This document shows, one piece after another, positions 1 to 11,105 of a DNA stretch of 64,000 nt. The stretch is from Lepidodermella squamata (taxonomy: Eukaryota; Gastrotricha), in contig JBLDXI010000074.1 in NCBI GenBank assembly GCA_047495785.1, positions 992,001-1,056,000 of the forward strand. Reading direction: 5' to 3'. The position numbers were made by a program, and so were the translations under genes. The number at the start of each line of letters is the position of its first letter. The stretch's first letter is position 1. The notes under the pieces were generated by a model. That model saw nothing but the letters and a program-made list of their open reading frames with translations. It did no database searches and had not been told where the DNA came from.

Positions 1-595
1 ATGCAAGTTTTTTCATCGATCACCTCAAAATAGGCGTAATTCATAACAAATGGTGATTTTTTGTGCAAAAGAACGCGAGTATTATAGTGCGTGATGGCTT
101 TTTTCTACAGAATTTACCACACCGAGAAAAATAATGACCAGGTGCCAACGAAAACATTTTTTATTCAGCGATCATCGATTACTAGTAACAACTTCGCCGT
201 TATTATTATTATTATTGTATTGCTATCATTTTATATACTTGAGTAAATAAAACGTGCAGTATATATGTATGCTACAACAACATTGTGCGCGATCGAGCGC
301 ATCGAGTGTGATGACGCACCCAGCCACGCGCGTCGATTATTTTTTTCTGGTCTGGTCTCGCTTGTGAGCGCGATTTTTTCTCGATATTATCATCACATTC
401 GCGCGCATGTGTATACATTTTTCCGCACTACGGGTAATGTAATTAAAATATTCATAGAAATTATATACGCTTGTCATAGTCGGTGCAAAACACAATCTGA
501 CCGAAAAATCGTCACGCTCTGATAGATTTGTTAATTTTTACCAGAATTTGTTTGAAGAAGCAAGATTAACCTTGCGAAATAATACCAACAGTGTA
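1..595. other. AT-rich intergenic DNA, no gene seen
   Basis: I see no domain-bearing reading frame. An 85-codon open stretch at 265-522 has a basic, Phe/Ile-rich composition without signal peptide or motif and is probably chance. The 5' UTR and promoter of the DM9 gene should lie at the right end, but I see no clear TATA box. Confidence 0.5.
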
Positions 596-2731
596 ATGAT
601 AAGGTGAGGTACAATTTTATACTAAAATAGCTGAAAATCCTATCAATTTATTTTGTAGTGCCAGTTATTATCTGGTATCGAAAAAACACGGTCAAGCCAA
701 ATCATTGGTGTGGATACCCTGTCAAAATGGCGACATTCCAGCTGGTGCCGTTGAAGTTGGCCGGTATGAAAAAAGCAGAAACTTCTAAATTAAAAAATAT
801 TTATTATTGTCATCAAAAATTCGTGGAATTACCCTGATAAAATTAAAGAAATTAAAATGGATCTGAGTACCCTAAAAGTAGGGTTCAAGGCTTGAATTTG
901 AGGCTCCAGCCCCAATTTTCCATTTCCCAACCAAAATATAGTTTGTCGTGTTTGTAATATCCTCTTTGGAATCTTAATTTGTCATTATCACGCCAATTTT
1001 TTTCCATCAAGATGAGATTCTTCGCGATTAATTATTATACATTATTATAAATTTTTGGACTATATTTATTCTTTTTTGTTTATTTTTAGATTTGGTGGCC
1101 GAGGTGGAGAATTTATGTATATAGGCCGTGTTGCGTTACCGACGAATGACGTGATACCGGGCACGGTGATACCAAGCCTGAACGCGTGTTTCGCGGCCTG
1201 GGAAGGCAAAGAATACGTCGCCAAATCTTACGAGGTGCTTGTCAATTCGCAGCCAGAAGTGACCCATTTACACTGGGTAATACCGAGCTATGAAGGCCAC
1301 ATTCCAAGCGATGCAGTGAAGGTTAGCAATTGCTGTATATACCATATACCAATCGCGAATTTTCATTTCAGAAATTAATTAGATTAGGTATTTAGCCTAG
1401 TTAATTTCTTGTGGATATTTTGGGACATAGAACAAAGTTACCTTTGAGCGTGTCATTTTATTTGGGAACAATTAGCGTGATGCCCATGTTATTCTTATAA
1501 ATTGATTAGGCTTTTTCGAGCATATTTATGCAGATTTTCACAGGTCAACGTCGATTGCACAAACACCGAGCGTCGATTAGCGTTACCTACGACGATTTCC
1601 TTCTTAAAATAACATTATCCCCATTATTTTATAATAATTTTGCCCGTAAAAAAAGATTTTTATAGTTGTGCCTAAATCGATGGCACTGCGCAATGGGTTA
1701 AGAGTTGATTTTTCGGGAATTTCTGAATATAAAACGGAGCCTCAAAAGCGCCGATTGTTCGCAAATCGAATTTCCCAATTTTCAGAAATAACGAAAAAAT
1801 CAAATTCATTCTGAACTTCGTTGATGGCTAATACCATCGGTTGTTTGACCGTGAGATTTTCAGATAACCAAAGAAGCCATTTCGAGACCACCACGGTAGT
1901 TTATTATAAAATTCTTAATAAAGCCGACGTTTAGGTGCACCTGTCTAATTAGCTGGTTGAAAAGCTAACTGTATCATCTATTTTATTTGCATATACGGAG
2001 CTCATCTCGATTTTGGCAACGTGGAATGGGATCTATAACTAATAAATTGATTTAAAATATCAGTGATTTTCTGATATCGGCCTTGCTTCGGTATTTATCA
2101 ATTCGGCATCCGATATTCCCGCACATTGGCACGATTTTCGAATTATATTCTCACAAATTTAGAAAGTATTTGGTTCGCGCGAGAAACCCATATCCAATCG
2201 ATAGAGAATTTTCGGGCCTTTATTTTAGTTTAAAAACCGCGACATCAGCGCGCGGCCCTGAAATCTACGAAATTATCGACTTTAGCCCAAAATTCTTTTT
2301 TTACCCTGTGATCGCGCAAATGATGTTGGGGCCTGCGCGAAACTAAGGGGTCCGAAACTGAGCTTGTTATTTGCCAACTTGACAGTATTTGAAAAGTTGA
2401 AAACGTTTCCTAGTTCTACATGCGCGCCATCATATGCAATGACTTCAATATACATGGATGAAATTTCAAGAATACATTTCTTAACTCTGTAAATCTAACA
2501 TTTTAGGCCGGATTCGACGCGTATAACGAACAGCCGATTTTCATCGGACGAGCACGGCCGCCGGGCATGTTGGGTACGCATTGCGGCGGAATTAAAAACG
2601 CCGAGCGGGCGGTTCGCATCGCGTTCGACGGCGCCGAACATCTTGTTGAAGACTACAAAATCCTGTGCAAGAAAATCAACGTCGAACACAACGCAACGCT
2701 GAACATCAACGGCGTGACGCTACCTTCTTAA
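596..2731 (+). CDS. DM9-domain (DUF3421) protein, four exons
   Basis: Proposed exons are 596-603, 659-763, 1090-1321 and 2507-2731 (189 aa). Every join is GT-AG and keeps phase. The protein has no signal peptide and carries tandem DM9 repeats: VWIPCQNGDIPAGAVEVG then GGEFMYIGR in the first half, and HLHWVIPSYEGHIPSDAVK then EQPIFIGRARP in the second, ending shortly after YKILCKK. DM9 proteins are known in insects, flatworms and molluscs, where several act as cytoplasmic mannose-binding recognition proteins. A lectin-like role here is inference. The last intron is long (about 1.2 kb), unlike the other two (55 and 326 bp). The tiny first exon (ATG, ATA, AG) is the least certain part. A broken copy of exon 3 lies at 8818-8925. 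Confidence 0.85.
764..2506 (+). other. Introns 2 and 3 of the DM9 gene
   Basis: These are the non-coding stretches 764-1089 and 1322-2506 on either side of exon 3. The larger one holds only short open frames without motifs, for example 2083-2346. I see no inverted-repeat element inside. Confidence 0.5.
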
Positions 2732-3630
2732 TGTTTATAGAATTTGTGTTGTTTTCTGTTCATCAATTTTTACACCCTCTGTCCGTTTTAAGGATGATGT
2801 TTCGTTGTCTAATCATGACCGATGATCGAAGTGGGAACGTGATATTTGCATTATTCGTCTCGGAAATTCTTGAAGTTAAGCGCGAATTCGGATCACATTT
2901 CTAAATCTCAAGGCTTGCCGCTTCATCGGTCATGATTATCTGCCTCTACTTGAATCTACGCAAAATCGTGTCATATGATAATTTTTATGTTTTCTAACGA
3001 CATTTTTGAAGCAGATTAAACAATTTTAAATGTACTCAAGATCATTTTTCCCATATAAAAAATCGATGGGTCATCGAGTCAAAAAGGGGCCATTTGTGCC
3101 CAAAATGTGCAAAGCAAAACTGTTTTAATTGTCAATTTTCCTAGACGCAGTGAGGGATTTTTTGAAATCTTTAGAAAACGGCATCAGCTAGCATAAATTC
3201 CGCCATGGGTCGGCTTGCTATCATGAGCGCAAGAAGGCGCGATTGCGCGATGGATGAGCCCAGGCAATGAATGAAATCGAACACCAAAGGTGAGCGTGCA
3301 AAGCCGATGTAAATATACTCACCAGTCAGAAACAGGACACTTATAATATGAATGCCTTTGAAATACTTTATTTGAATAAGTCCACCATTTAGAGCTCACG
3401 AAACTCATGAAAGCACTATACTAGGTTCACACAACAGCAAACAATACAATAACCCATACAAAATACCACAGAACGGCTCCACATGTGAATGCTTCACAGC
3501 CAAGTATAAATCGGCTCCACACAGGAAGTGATTCATATTAACATAGCCAGAGATAACAGTAAAATATAACTAGGTAACTTGTTTTCCAGTGGCCAGTTAT
3601 TCGGTTGGTATTCGCATCACACCTTGCTTC
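2732..3630. other. Intergenic DNA plus the 3' flank of the minus-strand repeat-protein gene
   Basis: Roughly 3330-3630 is the 3' UTR and flank of the gene ending at 3631. It is recognisably similar to the flank of the second copy at about 9926-10260 (shared text such as cacacaacagcaaacaatac), which marks the end of the duplicated block. I see no gene in 2732-3300. Confidence 0.55.
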
Positions 3631-5398
3631 CTATTCGTCGTCAGCCTCGCGACTTTTGGGCTTGTCCTTCTTGTTGCCCTTGTGGCCCTTCTTGTGGCCC
3701 TTCTTCTTGTCTTCACGAGCTACCTCTTCTTCGTAGGCAGCCTCGCGACTTTTGGGCTTGTCCTTCTTGTTGCCCTTGTGGCCCTTCTTGTGGCCCTTCT
3801 TCTTGTCTTCACGAGCTACCTCTTCTTCGTAGGCAGCCTCGCGACTTTTGGGCTTGTCCTTCTTGTTGCCCTTGTGGCCCTTCTTGTGGCCCTTCTTCTT
3901 GTCTTCACGAGCTACCTCTTCTTCGTAGGCAGCCTCGCGCACAGAAAGCTTTTGATTCGTGTTGGGCTTGTTGACACCGTGGACAGTTTTGGGCTTCTTT
4001 GGGATCGAGTTGACGCCCTTGGGAAGCTTGGCGGCATTGTGGGCAAGTAGTTTAGCCTTGTCTGCAGCACTGATAAGAGGCTTCTTGCCCGTCTTAGGCT
4101 TGCCGTCCTTCTTCTTGTCTTCACGAGCTACCTCTTCTTCGTAGGCAGCCTCGCGACTTTTGGGCTTGTCCTTCTTGTTGCCCTTGTGGCCCTTCTTGTG
4201 GCCCTTCTTCTTGTCTTCACGAGCTACCTCTTCTTCGTAGGCAGCCTCGCGACTTTTGGGCTTGTCCTTCTTGTTGCCCTTGTGGCCCTTCTTGTGGCCC
4301 TTCTTCTTGTCTTCACGAGCTACCTCTTCTTCGTAGGCAGCCTCGCGCACAGAAAGCTTTTGATTCGTGTTGGGCTTGTTGACACCGTGGACAGTTTTGG
4401 GCTTCTTTGGGATCGAGTTGACGCCCTTGGGAAGCTTGGCGGCATTGTGGGCAAGTAGTTTAGCCTTGTCTGCAGCACTGATAAGAGGCTTCTTGCCCGT
4501 CTTAGGCTTGCCGTCCTTCTTCTTGTCTTCACGAGCTACCTCTTCTTCGTAGGCAGCCTCGCGACTTTTGGGCTTGTCCTTCTTGTTGCCCTTGTGGCCC
4601 TTCTTGTGGCCCTTCTTCTTGTCTTCACGAGCTACCTCTTCTTCGTAGGCAGCCTCGCGACTTTTGGGCTTGTCCTTCTTGTTGCCCTTGTGGCCCTTCT
4701 TGTGGCCCTTCTTCTTGTCTTCACGAGCTACCTCTTCTTCGTAGGCAGCCTCGCGCACAGAAAGCTTTTGATTCGTGTTGGGCTTGTTGACACCGTGGAC
4801 AGTTTTGGGCTTCTTTGGGATCGAGTTGACGACCTTGGGAAGCTTGGCGGCATTGTGGGCAAGTAGTTTAGCCTTGTCTGCAGCACTGATAAGAGGCTTC
4901 TTGCCCGTCTTAGGCTTGCCGTCCTTCTTCTTGTCTTCACGAGCTACCTCTTCTTCGTAGGCAGCCTCGCGACTTTTGGGCTTGTCCTTCTTGTTGCCCT
5001 TGTGGCCCTTCTTGTGGCCCTTCTTTTTATCTTCGCGAGCTACCTCTTCTTCGTAGGCAGCCTCGCGAAAAGCGAGCTGGTGAGTCAACGCGGGCTTGGC
5101 GCCAATGTGGACGGTGCTGGGCTTCTTTGCGACCTTGTTGGCGCCATTGGCAATCTTGACGGCATTGTGCGCGAGCGCGTTAGCAACGCTGACCTTGCCA
5201 GCTACACCGGTAGGCTTCTTGGACTTGCTAACATCATGGATCTTGCTTGCTACACCGGAAGGCGATTTCGGCTTTTTGTCTTCTGCCGATACAGCCAACA
5301 CAGCAGCAAAAGCCTGTGAAATGAAATCGTATCATGGCAAGATATAACGCAGACGTGAAACTCACCACTACAAGAGTCAGAAAGATGATCTTGTTCAT
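3631..5398 (-). CDS. Secreted Lys-rich repeat protein with 11 EAAYEEEVARED units (family copy 1)
   Basis: Two exons, 5366-5398 and 3631-5313, give 571 aa. Exon 1 is 11 codons (MNKIIFLTLVV); exon 2 continues AFAAVLAVSA, completing a signal peptide that probably ends before EDKK. The rest has no Cys and looks disordered. Eleven copies of EAAYEEEVARED, each preceded by Arg and followed by KKK, alternate with linkers such as GHKKGHKGNKKDKPK, DGKPKTGKK and PKTVHGVNKP; the chain ends in a stub, SREADDE. The acidic core between basic residues could be released by dibasic processing, or the chain could be a polyampholyte of mucus, cuticle or glue. I recognise no known family. The unit is nested: a 96-bp repeat inside a near-identical 408-bp repeat, so a collapsed or expanded assembly is possible. 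Copies 2 and 3 lie at 10272-10950 and 45053-45586. Confidence 0.85.
3638..5060 (-). repeat. Nested coding repeat, 96-bp units in a 408-bp higher-order unit
   Basis: The same text recurs at offsets of 96 bp (compare cgcgacttttg at 3648 and 3744) and at 408 bp (blocks starting at 3912, 4320 and 4728). The 408-bp copies are almost identical, with only scattered single-base changes such as cgccc/cgacc in the text ggatcgagttgacg. This implies recent unequal exchange or conversion rather than old duplication. Confidence 0.9.
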
Positions 5399-5457
5399 GA
5401 TAGGACGAAAGTTAAAAACGAAAAGAGGATAGTGAAATTTTACTGATCAGCCTTGCG

Positions 5458-5560
5458 CTTTTATAGGCATTCTTAGGGAAAGTTTCGCCAACTGTTCAAA
5501 TTCGAGCTCACGTGTATAACGGGGCGCATTCACATGTTTCGGGTATAACAATGCACTTGA
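5458..5560 (-). promoter_or_regulatory. Core promoter of repeat-protein copy 1
   Basis: On the minus strand GAATGCCTATAAAAGCGC puts a TATA box at 5458-5465, 60 bp before the ATG at 5398. Further upstream lie GAACAGTTGGC, CACGTG and TGTGAATGCGC. The same ordered blocks precede the other two live copies (11007-11105, 44940-44995) and the dead copy (about 21470-21545), so they are probably functional. Confidence 0.75.
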
Positions 5561-5565
5561 TGAAT

Positions 5566-7000
5566 GATAGCACTAAGGTGGAGGCGAGCTGGCAGCGGTT
5601 CAGTTGTTAAAAAGCACATGAACATCGCTAAAATATTGTAAAATATTTAGCGGCTTGTTTGCATTAGAAGCTAACGAAATAAAAAATTTGACGCTGGCTA
5701 GCAAACAAATTAAATATGTAGTAGTTTCATTTTTAATTATGAATTATCTATTGGCAGATGTTGAGAATAATGAATTAAAGAAAAAGAAGTTGAAAAAGGA
5801 AAATTGACCTCATCCGTGCGGGCGCGTATATTTCTTCTTCGAAAAGCAATCGGCATAATAATTTTGCGATGATGATGTTACTCATTTGTCATTCTGCTAT
5901 GTCAAACGGTACCCTCTGCTTTCCTCTAACTATTCCAGAGTGAGCCGAAGAAATGAGTGCCGAAAGATGAGTAAACCGCATTTATTTGTGTTTCCAAGAT
6001 CGAAGACAGGTCAACCTGAATTTCTGTGCAAAATAATGTCATTCATATGTTGATGGTACATAATCTCAATCGGAAAATGTTTAAAACATCGCCACAATTA
6101 TATTAAGTCTAACATGTCAGAACTATGTCAGATCGAGAAAGATGAAAATCATTAAAAAGCAGAGATAAAACTCGGCACTGTTCGCGATTTTTACAGTCAA
6201 CATTCAATTGGTTTATATGTATGGTGTTCTCTGAGAAGTTGCATCCTTTGAGTTATATTCATTCTTTTATTTATTCGTCTGAAGACTAGACTTGAGTGAA
6301 TGTAATGTGATTCGATTAAGCTATAGCTGTTTTTCGCCATGTGCGTGTGATGAACGGTTCCACCCCTCACTCCTATTGCTTTAGGGAAGAGTAGGCGCAG
6401 AAAAACCTAAGCGACTAGCCGTGGAACGAATAAAAATTCAGCTTATCTGCTAACAGTGGTGGTCCCCGAAGATGGTGAGAGTTGAAAATCGGAGCGAGAG
6501 CTTGAACGATTCATCACATAAATTCATCGAACAGATGGCACAACAACTTCATGGCGTATTGCTTTCAGTTTAACCGTTATATTTTATACGTAGTATTAAA
6601 ATCATGCGCATTAGTATGAAGTTGACTTTGTTCGAAAAATTGGTTAAATTGACATGTATGTAGCAACTTCAATTGTGGCTTTCGGGTTCCAGCTACCGCT
6701 TTTTATCTTCATTTCTAAGTTATAGTTGATTAGGGCTGCTGATGCAATTATTTATTTCTCGGCGTTCTTTTTTCAATTGAGCTTCGCCATTTTTATTCAT
6801 GCATTTCGCAATTTATTTTACGATGAGCACCTAGTACTGACATTAAATTACAAGCGCATACTACCAATAATTCATCAGTGCATTGTATGTATTTGTTTGC
6901 TTGAATGACAGCTGGTTTGATCTAAGTTTTCGGCTTCTTCGGGGAAGACAAAGAATGGCTATTAGCCTACTCCTACTTAATCTGCCACGGACCAAGCCGG
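5566..7000. repeat. Upstream half of a segmental duplication (partner about 11105-12490)
   Basis: Matching islands in the same order include gcacatgaacatcg (5610 and 11156), the gcggcttgt motif just after, gagcgagagcttgaac (about 6494 and 11957), gggctgctgatgc, tttgtttgcttgaatg and attagcctactcctact (6961 and 12450). No gene is apparent; the DNA looks like diverged upstream sequence copied with the repeat-protein gene. An open stretch at 6726-6908 has no motif. Confidence 0.7.
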
Positions 7001-7004
7001 TTCT

Positions 7005-8817
7005 GCAAGCTATTCCTTGAGCTTTTATGGGGCGCATCACCAGCCGAATTTCCTGAACTATTCAAACCCGCGTCGATGAGCACAAGATCATTGATTCGAA
7101 GTGAAGGCCGACTGCTAGTCTTTGTGCGTGGCACGCAGTCTTGCTGTACAAGCTCAGCCAATTGCGCCTCCTGCGTAAGATCGTCAGCGTAAGATCAGTG
7201 CTTGTCGACACTCGATGTCTGGGTGGTAAATGATGGTGCCCGTTAGATGCTCAGTGGATCTGTCACCATCGGCGATCGGCTGGAGAGTGATCACTTCAGC
7301 AATTCTACACGCGTTAAGATACCGCTGCTTGGCGTCAAACGCGTCCTGCCCAGTCCTGGACCCGCCCCTCGGTTCGATATCTCTCGGGCCGATCGTAAGG
7401 GTTACCAGCGTACACTGTGGGACCTTCTCGGTGCGATCCGGGTCCCTCAGCTTGGCGAACCGCTCCTTCGCTTGACCGAGTTCCGCCGCGCCATCAACGC
7501 TGCCCTCGTCGAAGCCCGCCGCCTTCACGTTCCTCTTTGTGACCGTAGCGAGCTGAAGAAAATATCGATGACTCCTGAGATGCGTGCTCTTATTCAGCAG
7601 AAACGCGTTCTTGAGCGGGCCATTGGCAATCACGTTGAGCCAGTTGTCGCAGCCGAAATCAAGCGGCTCGATGCAGCATTTCGTGACGCTAAGCAACAGC
7701 ACGAGTTCCGCCACGATGTCGCCAACCTGCGGCAAGTTGTTGCCCTCTCTGAAGCCTGGGTGCGTCTGCGACAGCTCGACCGGTCCGATGAACCTACCCG
7801 TTCCACTCTCTTTCATCGGCAATGTCTTTTATAAGTGGGGTGGTGTGCCTCTACAGACTCACCTTCGTCTTCTCTACAACATGTGCCTCGGCAGCCAATA
7901 CACCCTGCCGGATTGGAAGGAGGCAGTTGCCGTTGCCGTGCCCAAGTCGGGCAAGCCGCGTGCCGCCGTGTCGTCGCAGCGTCCCATATCGCTGTTGCCG
8001 TGCTGTTGACATTCCAGCTCGTATCGCCCACCGAGTGCATCAGGCCCGCGTGGCCAAACGCAATATGATAGTTGACTCGATGTGAAGGCTGCATACGATT
8101 CAGTTTGGCACTCTGGCTTGGTCCATAAGCTTGGCCAACTGCCCCTGCGCGCAATCTCATTGGGTGGCTCGCGGCTCGCGGATTACTTACGCGATCGGAA
8201 GCTCCAAGCTCGTGTGGCCGGTTTCCTCTGCCGGCAGGTCGTGTTACAGTGCGGTGTTCCGCAAGGGTCCCCGCTTTCTCCGCTCCTCTACATCATCTAC
8301 ACCAGCGACCTCCTCCGCTCCCCGAGTGCGCCTGGGACCTCCCTGGACGCTTATGCCGACGACCTCACCCTCGCCAGCAAGGGCGCTACCTTTGCCGAAG
8401 CTCAGACGCTGGCCCAGACCGAGGTTGATCGAATTGCCGCCAGGGCCTGCCTTAGGCGCCAGCAATTTAATGCATCTAAAAGCGAAGTCATCGCTTTCTC
8501 TCGCCAGCCCCCAGTCCTTCGAGTCGAACTATGCGGCGCCGCCGTTCCACAGGTGACAGCGTTGCGCATACTCGGGCTCATTTTCGATGAAAAGCTCACT
8601 TGAAAGCCTCACATAGACCACGTCCTCCAACGGTGCGGGCGTAATTTGTCCTGGTTTCACACGGTCTTGCATCGTCCGGGCCTGTCTCTGAGATGGCGCC
8701 GCGCTACTTACCTTTCACTCGTCCGCTCCATTGCGACCTTCCGGGCTGTTGCTTTCTCCTCCGCCGCCAAGACGCAGCTTCGCCGTCTGGATGTACTACG
8801 CCTCAAACGCCTCAACG
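7005..8817 (+). mobile_element. Degenerate Jockey-like non-LTR retrotransposon (RT fragment)
   Basis: Plus-strand frames 7247-7834, 7584-8009 and 8082-8603 together read as the C-terminal part of an endonuclease/RT polyprotein. Visible are a linker like those of Jockey-clade elements (MTPEMRALIQQKRVLERAI), then WKEAVAVAVPKSGKP with RPISLL, then KAAYDSVWHSGLVHKL, the polymerase core CGVPQGSPLSPLL, the catalytic box AYADDLTLAS, and LRILGLIFDEKLT. The reading shifts frame between these pieces, so it is dead. No endonuclease domain, poly-A tail or target-site duplication is visible. The GC content is clearly higher than in the surroundings, as expected for an inserted element. It stops abruptly against a DM9 exon fragment at about 8818. 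Confidence 0.85.
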
Positions 8818-8925
8818 GGGAGAAATTATGTATATAGGCCGCGTTGACATGACACCAGTTACGGTGATAACAAGCCTAAAAGCGTGTTTCGGCCTGGGAA
8901 AGCAAAGAATACGCTGAAAGGTCTT
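8818..8925 (+). pseudogene. Broken DM9 exon fragment
   Basis: The text from gagaaattatgtatatagg through aaagcaaagaatacg is a diverged copy of exon 3 of the DM9 gene (1110-1235). It keeps MYIGRV, VTVITSLKACF and the FGLGKQRIR region, with several deletions that break the frame. It begins exactly where the LINE remnant ends. It is either a relic of a second DM9 gene cut by the LINE or a fragment carried to this place. Confidence 0.75.
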
Positions 8926-9188
8926 ACTAGGTGCGTATGAATCTGCTGAACGCAAGCCCTGTCAAGTTAGTAACCAAAGAAGGGGAACGTTCAGCTGTTC
9001 CTAGATATGCTGTTCCTAGATATATTCGAGTTAGCGAATAAGCCGCGCTAGATACTTGCGTTACATACACCTGGATTTGCCGGCTAGCTCTTTAACCTTG
9101 AAGTCGATACACAGTATTTCATGAATTAGTGTAAAACGATAGTATACTGCCCAAACTCTTAAAGCATGAGAATATTTTGTATACTATT
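8926..9188. other. Short intergenic stretch, nothing recognised
   Basis: AT-rich DNA between the DM9 fragment and the inverted-repeat element. I see no coding signal. Confidence 0.4.
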
Positions 9189-9523
9189 CTTTCTTTTAAG
9201 CAGTGCTAGGTTGTCATACAAGTTTAACACATCATGATATCAAACATCATGATATGTTAACATCATTAACACATCATGATAGCCTTCACACAATATGAAA
9301 TCAAAGCATGAGAATTGAGAATAGTTTTCGTATTACTGTAGAGACTCCAATTTCCGGAGATTCTGAGTTCGAATCCGAGTCCGGACACATTATTTTATGC
9401 GCTTTCCACATAGACTCTACAGTAATATGAAACTATTCTCAATTCTCATGCTTTGATTTCATGATGTGTGAAGGCTATGTGTTAAACTTGTATGACAACT
9501 TAGCACTGCGCTTGAAAAGAATT
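9189..9523. mobile_element. Long-armed hairpin (MITE or foldback) element
   Basis: The left arm (about 9190-9347: cagtgctaggttgtcatac, agtttaacacat, tgaaatcaaagcatgagaat, tactgtagagactc) is repeated in inverted order on the right (about 9411-9522: gactctacagta, attctcatgctttgatttca, gtgttaaacttgtatgac, ttagcactg). The left arm has an extra internal run of catcatgata repeats. The loop (9348-9410) contains gagttcgaatccgag, which resembles a pol III B box. No coding capacity is seen. Confidence 0.8.
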
Positions 9524-10271
9524 TCTCGGCTGGGAAACCACCGTCGCCTAGTGAGTGGCCAATGGCTTGCTGGTGAAATCAGAAATCAGGAGCAATTACC
9601 AAGGATTTCCAAACACAAAACATATTTCTACACTCAATTCAACAGTCCAGCATTTTTACCCGACCGTGCTACAGGCTTTGTAGAAGGTAGATCCTGACTT
9701 CGGCCATCCCAGCTCGGCCAGGCCAGACAACAAAATGAGAGTTTATTGCACTGGGTGAGAGGTTGTAGAGCGTGTTTTAGTGGGAAATCTTCGTAATTTT
9801 CTCGCTTCGCTCGCTTTTTAGTCAAAATGACCAGTCACAGCAAATACAGCAAATAAAATTTCAATTTGCTATTGGAAAGGATTACCATATCCTTATATGA
9901 TACTATATGGACTGATACTATATTCATCAGTCAGAAACAAGCTATGTGCTGATGGAGTAATTTATTATTATAATTCCACCATATCTGGAGCTCATCAAAT
10001 TCAAGAACGCACTAGACTACGGCCACACAACAGCAAACAATACATTACCCCGCAAAAAACTAAGAACGGCTAAGAAGCATGTAAATGCTTCAAAGCCAAA
10101 TCTAAATCGGCTCGACACAAGAAGTGTTTCATAGCCAAATCACTCAGCTATAGCTATGCAGGAAACATATCAAGCAAACATTACATTACAAACGTAACAA
10201 ACTGAACATTTGTCACAGACCGGTTATACTTCAGGTACCCTAAGTCAACGTCGCGCTACTTCTAATCATAT
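9524..10271. other. Intergenic DNA and 3' flank of repeat-protein copy 2
   Basis: From about 9926 the sequence parallels the 3' flank of copy 1 (shared cagtcagaaaca, cacacaacagcaaacaatac). The open stretch 9461-9697 starts inside the hairpin element and has no motif. Confidence 0.5.
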
Positions 10272-10950
10272 TTAACGGCCTTCAACCTTCGGCTCGGCCT
10301 TGCTGTTCAAGCGGAAGGTGTTGGGCTTCTTCTGGCCATTCTTGTTGTGCTGGCTGAGATTGTTGCCCTTCTTTCCGTCCTTGTGGCCGCTCTTCTTAGA
10401 ACCATGGGGCTTCTTCTTATCTTCACGAGCTACCTCTTCTTCGTAGGCAGCCTCACGTAAAGCATACTTTACAGTCGGTGCGGGCTTGCTGCCAATGTGT
10501 ACGGTGTTGGGCTTCTTCTGGCCGTTCTTGTTGTGCTGGGTAAGATTGTTGCCCTTCTTTCCGCCCTTTTTGGAACTTTTCTCCTTATTCTTCTTATCTT
10601 CACGAGCTACCTCTTCTTCGTAGGCAGCCTCACGTTTACCGATCTCAACCTTCGGCTCGGCCTTGCTGTTCAAGCGGAAGGTGTTAGGCTTCTTCTGGCC
10701 GTTCTTGATAAGATTGCCTGCCAGCACGGCGCCATGGCCAAGCTTGCTGCCCTTGTGGTTGCTCCTTTGGCCGTTTATGTTAGCACCATGGGCCTTGACT
10801 GCTGAACCGCTAGGCTTCGGCGTTTTTTTCTCCTCTGCCGATACAGCCAACACAGCAGCGAAAGCCTTTAAAATGAAAACATATCATTGCAAGATATCCA
10901 GGAGGCGTGAAACCTACCGCCACAAGAGTGAGAAGGATGATCCTGTTCAT
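10272..10950 (-). CDS. Secreted Lys-rich repeat protein (family copy 2, two acidic units)
   Basis: Exons 10918-10950 and 10272-10865 encode 208 aa with the same 11-codon first exon (MNRIILLTLVA) and the same AFAAVLAVSAEEKK exon-2 start as copy 1. Only two EAAYEEEVARED units are present, preceded by KR or LR and followed by KKN or KKK. The linkers contain NGQKKPNTVHIGSKPAPTVK and a variant, KKPNTFRLNSKAEPKVE. An N-terminal region rich in Gly, Ser, Asn and Lys (SGSAVKAHGANINGQ) is shared with copy 3 rather than copy 1. No Cys or enzymatic motif is present; function unknown. The gene, its promoter and about 1.5 kb of upstream DNA form one duplicated block with copy 1. Confidence 0.85.
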
Positions 10951-11006
10951 GTCGGAGCGAAAATTGAAACGAAAAGATATTTGTGAAATTTTCTGATCAG
11001 CTTTAC

Positions 11007-11105
11007 GCTTTATAGGCATTCAAGAAGCCAACTGTTCAAGCATGACTCCAAGTGTTTGTCGAAGCGCATTCACGTGCTTCGAGCATACCAAAACGCACTT
11101 AGTGA
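11007..11105 (-). promoter_or_regulatory. Core promoter of repeat-protein copy 2
   Basis: Minus-strand order is AGCACGTGAATGCGC, GAACAGTTGGC, GAATGCCTATAAAGC, with the TATA box at 11008-11014, 58 bp before the ATG. Spacing and words match copies 1 and 3. Confidence 0.75.

Noticed and set aside
265-522. 85-codon frame near the left end
   Set aside because: No leader, motif or paralog; composition follows the AT-rich DNA.
3638-5060. Regular repeats considered as a CRISPR array
   Set aside because: The repeats are continuous coding units without spacers in a eukaryotic gene.
3589-5319. Long plus-strand open frames opposite the repeat-protein gene (Leu/Val-rich, membrane-like)
   Set aside because: They are mirror images of a Lys/Glu-rich repeat on the other strand; every repeat unit reproduces them, and the minus strand has the leader, intron, promoter and paralogs.
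6973-7161. Minus-strand stretch reading LRINDLVLI, reminiscent of an integrase C-terminus
   Set aside because: Too short and isolated; no other integrase or pol sequence nearby.
7184-7822. 212-codon minus-strand frame over the LINE
   Set aside because: It lies opposite the RT linker and shows no domain; the plus strand has RT motifs including AYADD.
9461-9697. 78-codon frame after the hairpin element
   Set aside because: Its start lies in the right arm of the element and nothing in it is recognisable.
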